A stretch of DNA of 64,000 nt, from assembly GCF_014905175.1 (NCBI RefSeq), contig NC_057788.1:26258154-26322153 (forward strand), given 5' to 3'. The notes beneath the pieces are model-generated. The model ran no database searches, had not been told where the DNA came from, and saw nothing but the letters and a program-made list of their open reading frames with translations. Made by a program: the position numbers and the translations under genes. Within the stretch, counting starts at the first letter, position 1; every line of letters starts with the position of its first letter. Origin of the DNA: Aphidius gifuensis (lineage: Eukaryota > Arthropoda > Insecta > Hymenoptera > Braconidae). This document shows positions 26,742 to 41,476 of this stretch, piece after piece.

Positions 26742-29700
26742 TTCCATTCAGTTTGCTTGTAGACATTGGTGTTGAAAAGAATTTATCGATTGCATGAATT
26801 GTGTACTTTTAGAAAACAGTGTTATGTTTATAGTTTAACGAAAAAAAAAATAGGAAGGTTTAATTTAATTTTTTTTTATGTTTGTCAAAAGATATTGTTG
26901 ATGAGAGTAGACATCACTTAACAGTATTAAAAGCGTTTTATTTTCAAGGGCAGAAGAGGGTGATAGCACAATGCATATTTACAACGAGAGGCATACTGAC
27001 GTTTATCGGTTTAGTTTGTATATATATTAAACGCGAGGGATCTTAACGTGGGCTAGTTGAGGCTGTCAAGTCCTTGATTGATTGTGTGTTGCATGAAACT
27101 CGAAAACACTGGTTGGTTCGAGGGAAAAAAAAACACACCACACCTTTAAACTGATAGTTTAAATTGTGATAAGATTAATTTATATTTAATAAGCAGTTGG
27201 ATTACTATTTAGTTGATTGGTAATTTTAAATCATATAGTCCCAGTATATTTTTATTTTTTATTATCAAACTATTATATCGTGTACTTTTTATGGATAGAG
27301 TATCAATTTTTGCCATATACATAAAAACACTTTTATGAATGATTCTAAAAATTGTATTTTTTATTTCGCATTGCTTTTGAAATAGACAAAGTCGGTCAAG
27401 TCCATTATCGTTATGAAAACAAATTTAATTTTTCCATTTTCATTTTGACTGTTGGATAAAGAATAAACAAAACTAGTGGGTCATGAGGAGTAGATGAAAA
27501 CTAGCCCTTGCTTTGTACTTTGTATGTAAAGTAATTCTTATAAATATTTTTATAGCTTTTAATTTTTTTTTTCTTCAAAGAATTATTGTTGATATTATTT
27601 TTATGAGTTTGATATTTTTATTTAAAATATTTTCTCTATTCTATATAAATAGCGTTTTGGTAGTTTATGTGTATGTATGTTTTTTTTTTTTTTTTTGCAA
27701 AGCAATTGAAGGATTTTTTTTTTCTTTTTGCAACTGAATTTGCGACGATTTTTTTTCAGTGAAAATTCGCTGAATTGAGAAAAATACATTTGCTTAACCG
27801 AAAAAGTAAAAAAAGAGCACTTACTCTGATTTCTCGTTACCATAAACGAAAACTCTATTCAAGGCTCTTTTCTTCGAGTTATGCTCTTTTGATGTTTTTT
27901 AGCGTTAGTAGCAGCACAAAGTCCGAGGGCTTCTGAAATTCCAATACGCGTGATGCATCAACTTCAAGGAAACGACGACTCATAAAAAGAAACTGCTAGG
28001 GCTGGCTTTGTACAATAGATATATAAACTCCATATTTTTTTTATGCTTGTTCAATTTTTTGACAATCGAAAGTAGTGGAAAAAAAAAGTTTCAATAATAA
28101 TAAAACATAAAAAAAAAGAACTTGAGTCAGTATATTGAATTATGATAATAAAGACAGTATTCACGATCACTAACCAATACAAATATATATCTCATCTTTA
28201 TATGAACAAGTTTTTGAAAGAAATGTTTGTTATATTTTCAACATATTGAGCTTGTCAAATAAATAATAATAATAGTATTTTGAGTTCGTGACGGAAATAA
28301 TAATAAATAAATGCATTTTGGTCTCGTTTTGAAGATAAAAGTAAAAACTTGTTGAAGAAATAAAATTTATTTTTTAAATATTTTATTTTATTTTATATAA
28401 CTTTTTTAAATTGAATTCATTCGTAAATTTTGTGTTGTAATATTACAGGTACTTATTTGTTTATATAGATGACAATAAAAACCCCTTTATTTTTTTTTTA
28501 CTAGATGCACTTGAAAAACAATGCAATAAATGATTTAATATTATTTTTCCATTTTTAAATAACTACAAAACGAGATCAGTGTGTATCATATGAAATAAAA
28601 AAATAAATTATAATTGTATGATGTCGCCAACACCATAAAAATATTTTTATATATCAGTTTGTAGTATGGATTTTTTACGAATCCTGTTCATAAATGAACT
28701 ATCAAAAAAATTCAACATAAGACACGTTGACGCGATAAAAAATATTCTTTATTTTTTATATATATATTTTTGTTGCATTTTTTAAAACCCATTTTGTTTT
28801 TGCTATTTTCTTGCAAAATGCCAGTCTAGAGAATAACGAATAAAGGAATAGTATTATGCCTGACATCAGCAGTCCCAGTTGATATCTTTTGTTTTCTGCA
28901 GTATATATTCAACTTGGTGTATATATTTATATGATGCATCACTCTTTCCCAGCGGCCCAAACAACGGTCACGATTTATGACTTTGCTTATTCGTTTACAT
29001 TTGCTTTATTTTTTAAACTCAGTCATATATATCGTGAATACATTAAGCACGAAAAATAAGAATAAAATATTTCCCAATGGTATTTTAAAAATATAGCAAG
29101 AGATGCTGACACAGCAATGAAAAAAAAAATAAATAAATAAAAATATATATATAAATATAATAAAAAAATTTGTCACTAATAAATTGAGCTTTCTCAGTTT
29201 ATAAAAATACATTCAACTTATATAGTTGAAAAACTTGACAGTTTTTTTTTTTTTTTCAAAATGAAGTGAGGGGATATGTTTGAAATATATTTTTCAACAA
29301 AATATAAAACATGAATGGATTCTCGATGCATATCCAATATTTTACACTGGCTTCTTCTATTCTATCGATGGAGGAAACGGAAACGCACGATTCTCTAGTT
29401 TCTGTTATAAACCTGAGAAAAGGAAATCCGAAATAAAAAATAGAAGAAAAAAAAAAAAAAAAATCCGACTTTTGGCTGTGATGTCGAGCTTGCAGAATTG
29501 GTAGTTCAAAATATAAAGTATAAAGTCTTTCAGCAACAACAAAAAAGAAAAAAAAAAACAAAGAAAACGAAAAGCAACCAGTGAATTTTTATTTCAATTT
29601 TCAATATTACAATGACTGAGTCTATTCTTTTCTGAAGTCAAACATTTCTGCACACATAAATTTTCCGAAATAAAAATAAAAGTAAATAAATACAATTATT

Positions 29701-31232
29701 TTTTGATTTTTATATTAAATAATTGCTCTAATGTCATTCAAAAAGACAGGTTTCAATCAACAAAATCCCGAATTTATGGATACTTTTGATAACATAAAAT
29801 ATTGTTTTGTAGAGATTTTCTCTTTTCGTTAATCCCGAGTAAAGTCCGTTGTTAAAATTGACTGACATGCATCTGATAAAACTAAGCGAAATAAACCGAT
29901 AGAATTATCAATGAGAATACTAAAGCTTTGTGATAATTTTGACGGTATATAATACGCTTCAATGATTGAAAGAGTTTTAAAATATTGCTTCAGGCAATAC
30001 CTGCATTTGAATTTAAATTTTTAGAATATCTACCAAGCAGCCTGTATTGAAAAGAATTGTATTGATATTTTTTCACTATATTTGATTGAAGTTTCATTTT
30101 TTTATATTATCTGGTATTTAATTTATGAAACAGGTTATATTATTGTTGATGATTAATATCTCAAGATGTCATTATTTATGATATCATAAGTATTAAAAAT
30201 AAACGACAGCACAAGGCACATGCCGTTCTTTTTAATCGATAGCTTGTTCTCTTTTAGCCAGGGTAAACAAGAGGGTTCTATTTTTTTTTTCTTCTTTTAT
30301 ATATATATAAGGTTATATAAGCAGAGAGGTTACAACGAATGACAGGATTATGAAAGGTCGAGGGTCTTATAGTGTGTTCAACTAGACACTAGCCTTAACG
30401 GATTGAATCATTTGACCATCAAAGACGATCGTATCAAGTGTCATATAAAACAACATCGATAAATTTTATTTTGACAAAATGGACATTAAGATTAAGATTG
30501 CCAAGTAACGTAAAAGTTTGATAGAAATAGTAAATATATTTGTAAAACTCACCCCTTATTCAATAGTTGAAGATCGATAGTTGAATTATACATTTTTTGA
30601 TAGTACAAGAAACACCCTGAGGACATTGGCCAATTGAATCATCAACGAATGGGAAATTTGACCTCTCGTTCAAGCTAAAAGGGAGTGTCCATTCTGAAAC
30701 AAAAGATCCCAAGGGTAGTTTAGAAGAAAAACAAAGTCATATCTATTGGTAAAATGTGAATGGTTTGTCTTAAATCATCTATATGGCCACTCAATATATG
30801 TCGTAGACTCAAATCGTGTGTCGTACAAGTTGGATAAGTTTTTTTTTTCTTTTTCTTTTATCTCGGTGGTGAGAAAACATCATGACAAACATTTTTATAT
30901 ATAAAAAGAGAAAAAAAAGCAAGCAAAGAACCAATAATAAAAATAAAAAGAAGATAAAAAATTAGATTGAAAAATATTGCTAGCTAGTTTTGTCATATGG
31001 CCAGTGAGCATGATGTTGTGGCACTTTGATCAGTCAAGTGGTAAATAATCCCAAAGTGCATCTTTAATAATATGAAAGGGAAAAGGATTATCAGACTACT
31101 AATGTTCTGCATTTGATAAAGAGATTAGAATTAAAATTATTTTAAAGTCCCTTTCACTGTCATTGTTTGTCAGGGTGATCGATCTACGTCAACAGCACTC
31201 GCCACAGTACATACATGCAAACGCCCACTTAA

Positions 31233-31409
31233 AAATTCTGTGGTAGCCGTCAGGGAACAGATGCCGATGATCTTGCATCAGCAGTTGGTTGTGGTACTGA
31301 AGTCAAAATTGGTGACCAAACTTTGAATATCAACTCACGTTTCAGCGAATGGTTTTTCGACAATGTTAATATATATAACCACAATGAGGTCAGATCTGTG
31401 TCAGTTTGA
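31233..31409 (+). other. Coding-like open frame without ATG, unassigned
   Basis: A 58-codon frame runs from just after a TAA (31230-31232) to a TGA (31407-31409). It lies in a GC-richer patch and uses mixed codons. Its peptide is protein-like and not low-complexity (for example DADDLASAVGCGTEVKIGD and FSEWFFDNVNIYN). It has no Met, and its flanking splice signals are weak, so it is not a complete gene. It could be a fossil of an inserted coding sequence, a conserved non-coding block that is open by chance, or an unrecognised exon. I do not recognise the family. Confidence 0.2.
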
Positions 31410-32479
31410 TATTCTTGATATCATCAGAATATAAATTTAGCACTTTCAAAATTGCAATACAATCATAGTATATGGTTATTTATTTTTCTATAAATAATTT
31501 AAAAATAAAAGTCAATCATGCAAGTGAATTTTTTTTTACTGCAGCATAATAAATATTATTTTTGTTTATTTATGTTTTTTGATTGAAAAAGTTTTGTTCA
31601 AGACAACTCTGAAGTTTGTTTCTAAACAGTATCAAGAAGATAATAAGTAGTCCCAGGTGATCATCGTGACTGGACAATTCAAAATGTTGAACGTGATGTT
31701 AGCAAGTGAATAGATAAAACACAATAGCTAAGAAGTTGGTTGGAATATATCTTCTTTACCCCCATATTTAATAAATTTTCTCGTAGAATGCAGTTACTAC
31801 TAAAGTAAGCGAAACACAAAGACACCCAGCAGAGTGTACATATATAGAGAAGTGTATAACATTTTGCTATTTCAAACTATACACTTGCTCATTGAAGCAT
31901 GAGATCCATACGGTTCTTCTTCGACACAAAACCCAGTATTAACCTTCATTGCAATCTCAACACTGTCCAAGTTTCTGTACGTTAGTTGAAACTACAAACT
32001 TTCCAATGTTCTGATTCTACGTTTTGTGACAATTGGAACGTAAGAAAACTACCGAGCAAAATCACTTATTTTTAGTCCTTAAGTGTAAATCTTGATAGTG
32101 AAACACATACGTATAACTTTTTTTTTTTTTTCAACGACAATGAGCAAAAAGGTTTTATTGATTTTTTTTACTTCTATTTTTTTTCATTTTCTATCACGGA
32201 TAAAGAAAATTTTATTTTATTTTCTCGTTAACGATTGTGATTGAAAAGTTTAGATAAAAAAAGAAAAAAAAATATAGAAAAAGTGCATAAAAAATGCAAA
32301 TATAATGAGCTTATTACAAATGTCACAATCATTTTAAAGTACATTTAAGAAAAATTTGTATGATGATGAAGGTCGAGCCAAAGTGATAATTTAGAAAATA
32401 AGGTTGAAAAAGAAGCTTATTTTATTTTTTTCTTCATTTCCATTTTCATTCTTCGTTTTTCTCGTACATTCTTATTGGA

Positions 32480-32870
32480 TTATTATCAGGATGCAATCAA
32501 CTCCGGTCGATTCGACAGAAATGAGATAAAAAGAGGAATGAGGACCATACTTTGGAACGTTCACTCCCTATCATTCGCAATAATAGAAAACTACGTCGTT
32601 GATTCTATTTTACTTCAGCCCTTTGGGCAAAATAGTGCAGAGAACTACTATAAGCTAGTTCTAGCTCAGTCTAACAGTATTCGCGTACAATAATGGTTAT
32701 TTATTAGTGCTAAATCAAATGTGTTAGCGGTGGGTGAACACTGCACGGCTGTGGCCCAATATATATGATAATAGTCATAATAATTCCGGATGCGACCACT
32801 CGGGAAAGCCAACGGGAGAAGTGCCCATTCGACGTTGGAGAACTCTGCGCACTCACCGGCGTCGAGGGTG
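32480..32870. promoter_or_regulatory. GC-rich island, candidate conserved non-coding element
   Basis: This stretch, especially 32725-32870, is clearly GC-richer than the several kilobases around it. A 72-codon frame (32475-32693) crosses its left half but resembles no family I know and starts inside a possible acceptor tract. Compositional islands in a long intron of an axon-guidance gene are often enhancers or alternative exons; which of these applies here cannot be seen. Confidence 0.2.
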
Positions 32871-35800
32871 GATGTTATATAGCAAATAAAAAGAAAAAAT
32901 AAAAAGCATAAAAGAGAGAATGAGGAAAAAAAGAGAAATTGTAACGAAAACTAGTGTGAGTGTTGAAAATACCTCTTGTATTCTTTGCAATCGTTGATAT
33001 TGCCTTCCGACTCTGTATAACCGGAAGTGACGAATTGCTGTAACTTGTTTTATTGAATTTTTTTTCCCAATTTAACGATTTTTTCAAATCAAATATTTAT
33101 CTAATGTTTTCTATAATTTTTATGAGAATAGCTTTATCGAGAAATTCAGAGTTACATGTTAAAAATATGACGTTTGGCTACTGGAATCTGGCTAGACTTT
33201 TTAACCTCATTTTGACTCGCTGCTTTTAAATAGTGCAATATATAAAAAAATATATATTTAAAATGTTTTTACCGAAACGTGCTGTATGTTTAAAATATTG
33301 TAATACAAAGTAAAATATTAATTTTATCTCAACGATTGTAGTAGAACTATGGAATTTAAAATTAAAATTAAAATTTAATCAAAGTCAACCAAACAGTACA
33401 ACTATAGTTAATAATAATTCATTTCATGGTACTCAGTTCAGTATAGTAGTGCTACGATAGAATTCAAACTACTCTCTCTGCGTTTTAATGTAAATAGAAA
33501 GACCATGCTTCTGTAATTGAAGCAAACCAGGGTTTGGGTATTGTGCTTGCATACTGATGTTTCATTAGTAGACGGTTGTTCGTACTATAGTGGACTGTCA
33601 ATCAAGTTCGATGCCTCCGGCGTATATTCTCAGTATTTTTTATTCTCCTCTGTCCACTATTGGCTATCTCTCAAATCCACGAATCGTTGGATCCTGACAA
33701 TATCAAATAGCTCATGTTCTCAATCAAACTAAAGAAATCACAATTGCTTCGGGATACTACTGACTGACTGTACGATCAAAGATCTTACAATACAGTTCAA
33801 TTACAATAATCGTATGTTTCTCATAGCCAAGTCAATGTTTGTTTAGCTGACTTGATTCCGTAATCTGAAGACACAAATATTTATTTTCTCTAATATTTTT
33901 ATAATGACGAATCGATTGACGTTGTTATTTTTATTTTTCATATACGTTGTTATTTTAAGAAGTGCGATACTATTTTTTCTCTAGTTTACATTTATTTTTT
34001 TATCTGCTGTCTTAACAATTTTTTTTCGTTTCCGTGTATATTCCCTGTTCTTTTATTTTTTTTCTCGTTGACTGTAAACTGTAATCGGTCAGCAGTACGT
34101 GACTGGTAGAGCGAGAATAGCCCCTAGCAACTCAAAGAAAAAAAAAGCTCTCATTTCACGTAACTAAGAGTTTGATAAACACGAAAAAAAAAAATTGGAA
34201 AAATTAAAACTTGGTGTTTTATTTTTACGTTTTTATATGATTACGTGTAAAAGCTCATTGTAAAAACCACAAGAGTAATTTTTTATTCATGTAAGCTCAT
34301 TGATGCAAAATTCATATTTCATATACAAGCAAACTGTTGTATTACGCTTGAGCAAGGCCTTTGGTGTTTATTGAGAAAAGGGGACGCAATAGAATGACTA
34401 TCTTGGTTGACAGTTGCATGACTGCATATCTATCCTCTCATGCAAGTCGACATAATTGTAAAGGTGCGATCTACTAGGCTGATCAGCATCCCTCAGTACA
34501 TATATTCCCCTATCACATGAATACTATGTTCATGGTATAAAAGAACACAAGAAATATTATAAATAAAAAATATATATATATACATATGTCTTTATCTACC
34601 AACATTCTATTCAAGCACTGATATTTTGTACATGTGTAATATATTGTACATTAAAATAATCTTAACGATGAATCTGGTAAATTTTAAATAAGTATTTGGG
34701 GTTAAAAATATGAGTATCAATAGAGAAGCAAACAACACTGTATGAAGATTATTGTATTTGATTTATGAGCATTTGAAAATAGTAAGAGGTCGATGAAACC
34801 ATTGGTATTGGTGGTGCGACAAGAGAGGTTATCTCTGTGGTGGTTAGCAAAGCTTTGAAAGCAAATATATATTTTGATTCAACAATGTTTTCGTGTGTTA
34901 AATATGCTCATCAGTGATAAAATTTTGGTATGTCGACATGTTGATTTTGTTTTGTATACGTAATAGTATAATTGGCACGCTGTTGAGGAATGAGTAGCGA
35001 CAAATATATACAATTTCTACTATACGTGAAAAATTTAGTGAGAAAAAATATGCATGTAATGTGAGAGGTGAGAGAGAAATGTTTAAAAAAAATTCTCTCG
35101 GTTTTCTGGCTATTCACTAGTACATTCAACCCCATTGCCAACCGTTGTATTTCAACTATCTGATCGTTTCTAAAACATTCTCTGCCCGGGGGGATACGTC
35201 CACACCCTCATTGAGTCTCCTGGTGCCGAAACGTAGGGATAGTACGGTTTGTGCAACGTATGTGATTACGTTGGCAATTACTCCCACTCAACCACCCCTC
35301 TTCACCTCTTTTAACGTCCAGTTTTTATCTTTTTTTTTTTTAAAACTAGTGAGATATGTAGTACTGGCTGCTGACTGCTGTACTTGTCTTCTTGTTCTGG
35401 TCCAAATTTACCCTATCGTCTACTACTATCAACGTTGAAGGGTTGTAACTCGTAATCAAAAAAAGAGGGCGATAGATTATGATTACTATACAGTATACTC
35501 TCTGGACTCTACCCTTTAGATCTGCCAATAGTGATAAATGGAAATGCATGTTTTTTATTTTTGTAAATTTTTTTCAGTACATAACACTGTGTGTACCACT
35601 TTTTGTCATGTTAAAGTTTTGTCCTTTGTCGGTGTTTTATGTGGGATTCAATGCCGTGCAAAACAGTGACACCATCTTGACGACCGATCTTTTAGATGGC
35701 GTGAAGGTCGACCACGTGGTTGTGGTGGTGTAGCTATTATACTGGTTGATAATTATCCAAGAAATACACAAAGAACACTTAATTTTGTACTTTGTAGTAT

Positions 35801-38800
35801 GTTTTTTTTTAAATATAAAGGGTATGATGAAACGAAAAGGGGAGAAAAATGAAAAAAAGAAAAAAAACAACATTTAATTCACATTGTACATGTATGTGCA
35901 CGATAAAAAAAAAAAAAAAAAACATAGTGAGACTTTATAAAGGAGCCACGCAAGAAGGTAACACATGAAAAATTGTCTCTCTTGGTGTTAATAATTTAGA
36001 AAAGGCTGACTTTGAATGAAATAGACGGGTTGTATCCTTCATAACAGTCTTTTGTCGTCTACATGTATTTTTTATTTTTGTTTCTGTTTTTTTGAAATGA
36101 TATTTTTATGTTTTTGTTGGTTTTTTTTTAAATTTTGCTCGCTAGGATTTCGTATGCAGACGCGTGAGTAATTGGATAGTGGTAGTGACGCTCACCAGCC
36201 ATACGCGTGGAACGAAAAGATAACGCAATTTATTTCGAGCTTTATTCATTCTGTACGGGTCCACTCAACGACTGCACGACCCTACATATTTTTTCTCTAT
36301 CTATATATATTTTTTTTTTCAAATTTTTTTTTTTCTTTTTGCATAGGTACTCTGCCTACATATACTGTTTATTTTTATTTATTTATTTTTTTTAGTTATT
36401 GTTATCATTATTTTGTAAAGCTTTATACAGACTTTTACGTCTAACTCATGGCATTGTTGAAAGAATTTAAATACAATACTATAACGACTAGCCAAGTGGA
36501 AATCTCTATATTACAAACGACAAACATGCTCAAAAAAAAAAAAGGATTTTATGTTACTGTCATCAGTTTAATGTAAAATGACAATATCTGTATTTCAGAT
36601 TTTTTGTCAATAACTGAAGTACTTGGAAAATTATAGTTTCTATTAAAAAATTTAAAACAAAACTTTTATAATTTTGAATATATACGTTGTCATCCCTATT
36701 AATCAATTTATGTCCATCAAAATTTTATGAAGGGGGATGTTATTAGCTTGAACAATTTTACAAAATCGTTGCTTCTATTATTACAATTAAAATGTCTAAT
36801 AATCGAATTTCTGGTACGACCGATCAAGGTGTTAAAACTAGTGTGATGAAAAGAGCTAGTAATAGGTTTCGACAAGTTACAAAGAGTAGTGATTAATGCT
36901 CAAAGAGTGATGCAGCATTTGAGTGCCTTCTTTTTGGCGCCTCATCACATCTACAGCACGTTTTATCTTCTATCTTTTTTACAATTTATACTTTCTTTTT
37001 TTTTTTTATTCTCTTTAGTCTATTTATTCGTCCATTATGATTCTTATATTTATTTTTTTTTTATTTTCACTATCTTATTGCTGTCTCATGCATCGCTTTA
37101 ATATTCCCAAACCTTATATTTAGTATGAACAATTTTTTTTCTTTCGTTTTATTTTTTTTTTCTTTGCTGTCTTGTGAATATCGTTGCTAGTTGGCTCAAT
37201 AATATCAAACGTTCATGAGAAACTTGTTGGCAAATCCCAATACGTAGATGGGGATATCCCTTTCCTATCAGATATCTCAGTATTTCTTATTTGTTTAGTT
37301 TTTTTTTTTTTATTGGCTTTATTTATTTCCCTTTTTCATGTCCACGTAGAAAAACGAAGGGCCAAAAGGGTACAAAAAACACAATCGTTGAAACTTTATC
37401 GTTTGAATTTATAGGCATGCTGTTAAACTTAAAAAATAAAATAAATAACAGTTAAATAAGGAATAAAAAGTAAAAAAAAAAATAGAGATTTTTCTGGGAT
37501 CCCTAATCTTTATCCTATGTTTATCTATAAATATATATATATATTTTTTTCTTTCTTCCTTGCAAGTTGTGTCTCTGATTTGCAGACTTTCAAGACTTTT
37601 ATCGGGCTTACGATCTTTTTTGGATTTGCATGTTTCTCTGCAACAACCCTCTTTACTCCTTCTCCTTATTTTTTATTCTCCGACACTCGTTTTCTCGCTT
37701 TATAGTATGTAATTCATTTCAATCGATATACTCGAATAAAGAAAAAAAAATGAAACAGATTTTTTTCCCCCTGATTAAATTCCATTTTTTCTTTAATCCG
37801 TCTTTTGGTGATAAAAATTTTCAAATAATAATAAAAAAAAAAAAGAAAATATGATAATATAAAAGTAATTTACATATAATAAGATAGAAAATTATATTTT
37901 TTTAGAAGCAAAAGAGAAGTGAACATTTGTCTGCAGAGTGTATTATCGTGTTTGGTGAGGATCAGTGACCAATAGTAGTACATAGAATTTCAAATAAACT
38001 GAAATTGCTTGCGGGAAAGCTGGCAGAGTGGTTGAATGGATGAGAGTAAAGATCTCCGGTATAAACTCTATATATATTGTTTTTTTTTTCTCTTTTGCTT
38101 CTATTGTTTTTGGCTAGCACCCTTGACTCAGATCGTCACCACACATTATTTCATGGATTGGGATGACAGTCTTCAGTTTGGTGAACCCCAAACTAAAATG
38201 AGTTGTCCAGTATAAAATAAAAGCATCACTTTAGTTTTAAAAAGTACAGCGGTTTTTTTTCTCACGGCTATATATGTTTATATATCTATTGTATATTTAT
38301 ATACATTGAATTGGTCACCAATCTTCGTACATATGAGACTAACTCAAAAGTGATACTGAACACTTTCCCAAGGGATTTTGGCTCACTTTCAGAGTGACAT
38401 GTTCGTGGATATTGGACAGACACAATGTATATGTCCATTCATCTGCAAACTTTTGAGTGTATCTTTGTATTTAACCGAGTATCCTTGCACCCCCCATGCA
38501 AAATAAAATTTTATACACTTGCGGATAGATCTGGAAAGCTTTGCGGTTATTATGTACTTAATAGATAAATTGAAATTTACTTAACAATCAATTTTTGATT
38601 TATGAAATTTTTAAATGAATAAAATTCAATTTATTTTTATTTTAAAAACAATAATCACTGATTTATTAGTTGTGTCTGTGTTTTTATTTAAGTTTAAATT
38701 TTTTGTAATTAAAAAAGTTCTTTGATATTATATTTAACGATATTAGATCATGATTAATATGTAGAGATTTTGTCGCGTAATATAGAGCATGGTACGCATG

Positions 38801-41388
38801 AAAGAGCTTAAAGGATTAAAATAATAATACTGTCGGGAATTGGACACGGCCAAGGTAGAGCCCTCGTAATCTTTAGAAACCATATGCCAACTGCGCACGG
38901 CTGGAATCAAGCCAGCCAATGTTTCTATATATATGGCATGCGTGTCTAAGTGTGGTATGCTGGAGAGAAACGAGCAAAAGCATATATAGAAAAGAGAATT
39001 ATTAATTTAATTTTTTTTTATATTAAAAATAGAATAATAATATTAAAAAAAAAAAAAAAAATATGATTGCAACCTAATCTGGCAACGTGAAAGGGGAAAA
39101 TGAATTTATTCAATTGGAGTTGTCCGCGTTACGAATCTACACGTGTCTTCAAAACGTATGTATACATACTTTATCCACCCCCTAACACACGCCAAACCAC
39201 CCTTTACCATATCTACTTTATCCATTCGTATCTTGGTGTTCCCCTGGCTCGAAAGCTCCGAAAAAAAAAAGTATTTGTATAACAACATTTTTGATAAGCT
39301 TTTTGAGACTGCTATTTCACTCAGATTCAATCACAGTGTATTTCGCGAATTATCAACTGGCGTTGAACTAGGCAATGACATTGAGAGGGGAAATTATGAA
39401 AGGGTATGTTTTTTTTTCTGTTGATTTGCTTCTTTATTCAAGGCATATTTGATTTCTATCAAAAAAACGTTGTTGAATTTGTCAGAAAAAAAACTGACAG
39501 CTTAATTTTTTTTCGATGAATGTATTATATAAATTTATTTTAAAATATATTCATCATTATTGAAGAATTTATTTTTTTTTATTAATTTGATTTATCTTTC
39601 GTAATATTATTTTTTTTATATGTAAAAAAAAAATTCTTTTACTAATAAAAAATTTGAAGACTAGCTCTCGAGCAAGAGATTTAGTGAAGTCATGAAGCTT
39701 CACATGAGACGAGGATTTTTTGGATTGAACACGTGCAATGTAGCAATAGGTAACAAGATACGAAGGGGATTACGATTCAATCTATCTCCCACTTTTATCG
39801 TCTTACAATATCCTAGTACGTACCTCTGACACTCGCGACCTTCATCTTCGTCACGTCACTTGAATCCCAATCGTAGATGGTTCTGTAACAAATAAAGAAA
39901 AAAAAATCAAATCAAGCAATACATGAAATATTTATGTGAATATATACTCAATATTCAATTGCAAAAAATCTACAGAAATTGTATAAATATAAAAAAGAAA
40001 TTTGAATTTATGTCAATATTTTTTATTTTTAAAATAATTATCCTGTCATTTTAAAGTTGATTGCGAGATACTTGAAATAATGAAATAAAAAAAACTAAAT
40101 TAACAAAATATTCGCTTTGTTTCAACTCGCGGACACATTAACGAGTAATTATTGGAAATTGTAAAATGATAATAATAATAAAAATAAATAATAATAAAAC
40201 TGTGGTGATTCGTTTTGGTTGAGCGAACGTTAAATAACGTATGGTTCTGTCGTGTTAAATTTTTTAGTAGGTAAAAGCTTTTGAAGATATAATTCATCCA
40301 TATGCTGATGCTATAGCATATATGTCGAAAAAAATAAAAATATAAAAATTGAACATTGAAAAATAAAAGAAGAAAAAAGACACCAAAAAAAAAAAACTAC
40401 ATATAAATATAAAAGCACGTACTCTAAATTAATTTTAAAAAAAATAACGAATAAAAACAATTGAAATATAATAATAAAAAAATTGAAATATAAAAAAAAT
40501 GTCATAAACACATTTATATAATAATTATAAAATTTAAAAAGCACATCTGGCGTTTATATGATTTGGGTTAATTATAATATCTCTCTTTTGAATTTATTTA
40601 ACAGTCATCAAAATTTTTCATTTGTGCAGTCGTGTGTTATTATCTCGAAGGGTATTCGAGAGAAGAGTTCTATTATATTTAGAGAAAAAAAAAAATGTAA
40701 AATAAATGATGGGGGTTGAATTTTTGGTTTGTTTCGTAATATAGACACCCTTTTTAGTTTTGTGTACAGCTATCGCGGTGCCCTCCTCCAACTGATACCA
40801 TATAATATTTATGGCATTGTTCGCGCTCTCTTAGCCCAAAGTGGAACGAGTATATTTATAAGGGGTGACTTTCTTTCATATGCTAAGCAGATCAGTGTCC
40901 TTGGATATTACAGAAAAGGGTCGTATGTAGACCGTATAGTTTGGCTTTTCCTGATTTCAACTTGCTGGTAAATTTAATGCAACAAAAGAAATAAAAATAA
41001 ACCGAGACTGAAACAATGTTTTACAAATGTACTATAAATACATATGTTTAAATAAATACTGAAAAAAATATTAAAATAATATCACTGACATTTACTCAAA
41101 ATAGAGATAATTAATTATTTCAAAACGGATATCCCAAATTTACTAATCAAAATTGATGTTATTTAAAAATAAAAAAAATTATTTTTATAATAGTTTATTT
41201 TGGTTTTTTTGTAAATAACTGCATGACAATTTATTAAACGTATAATTAAAAAATAAATAAAATATTTGACATATTATTTTTCCATAATAACATTGTTATT
41301 TTAATCAATGTTTTATAAATAAATGAAAAAAAAAAAAACTGTATATATACAAAAATTAATTGAATGTTATTTTCCATTTTGTTTTCAG

Positions 41389-41476
41389 AGCACGTTCGTG
41401 AATTCAGCTGTGGGATGTTATATTACAGGACACTTTATCTGGATAGCAAAAGAGATACACTCTATGTTGGAGCCAT
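41389..41476 (+). CDS. Sema2a: Sema2a exon: start of Sema domain
   Basis: The acceptor TTTTCAG ends at 41388 and the donor GTAAGT starts at 41477. The exon begins with the last two bases of a split codon (AG), then reads HVREFSCGMLYYRTLYLD and ends in the split Met codon of VGAM. The conserved FSCG and DTLYVGAM motifs mark the first blades of the Sema beta-propeller. The previous exon must end in phase 1 and is not identified. Confidence 0.92.

Larger units (their letters stand above)
26742..41388. other. AT-rich non-coding stretch before the first recognised exon
   Basis: I searched this stretch for a signal-peptide exon ending in phase 1 (to complete the split GAG or similar codon at 41389) and found none that was convincing. 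A coding-like frame without ATG (31233-31409) and a GC-rich island (32480-32870) are listed separately. Other frames are T-rich artefacts. It is presumed to be the 3' part of the long intron. Confidence 0.5.

Noticed and set aside
36336..36352. TTTTTGCATAG followed by GTACTC, considered as a third ratchet site
   Set aside because: The acceptor is good but GTACTC is a poor donor, so the site does not fit the recursive-splice pattern.
38022..38080. tRNA-like stretch with GGCAGAGTGGTTGAATGG
   Set aside because: Only a D-arm-like part is present. No T-loop with the GTTCRANNC pattern and no closing acceptor stem could be found.
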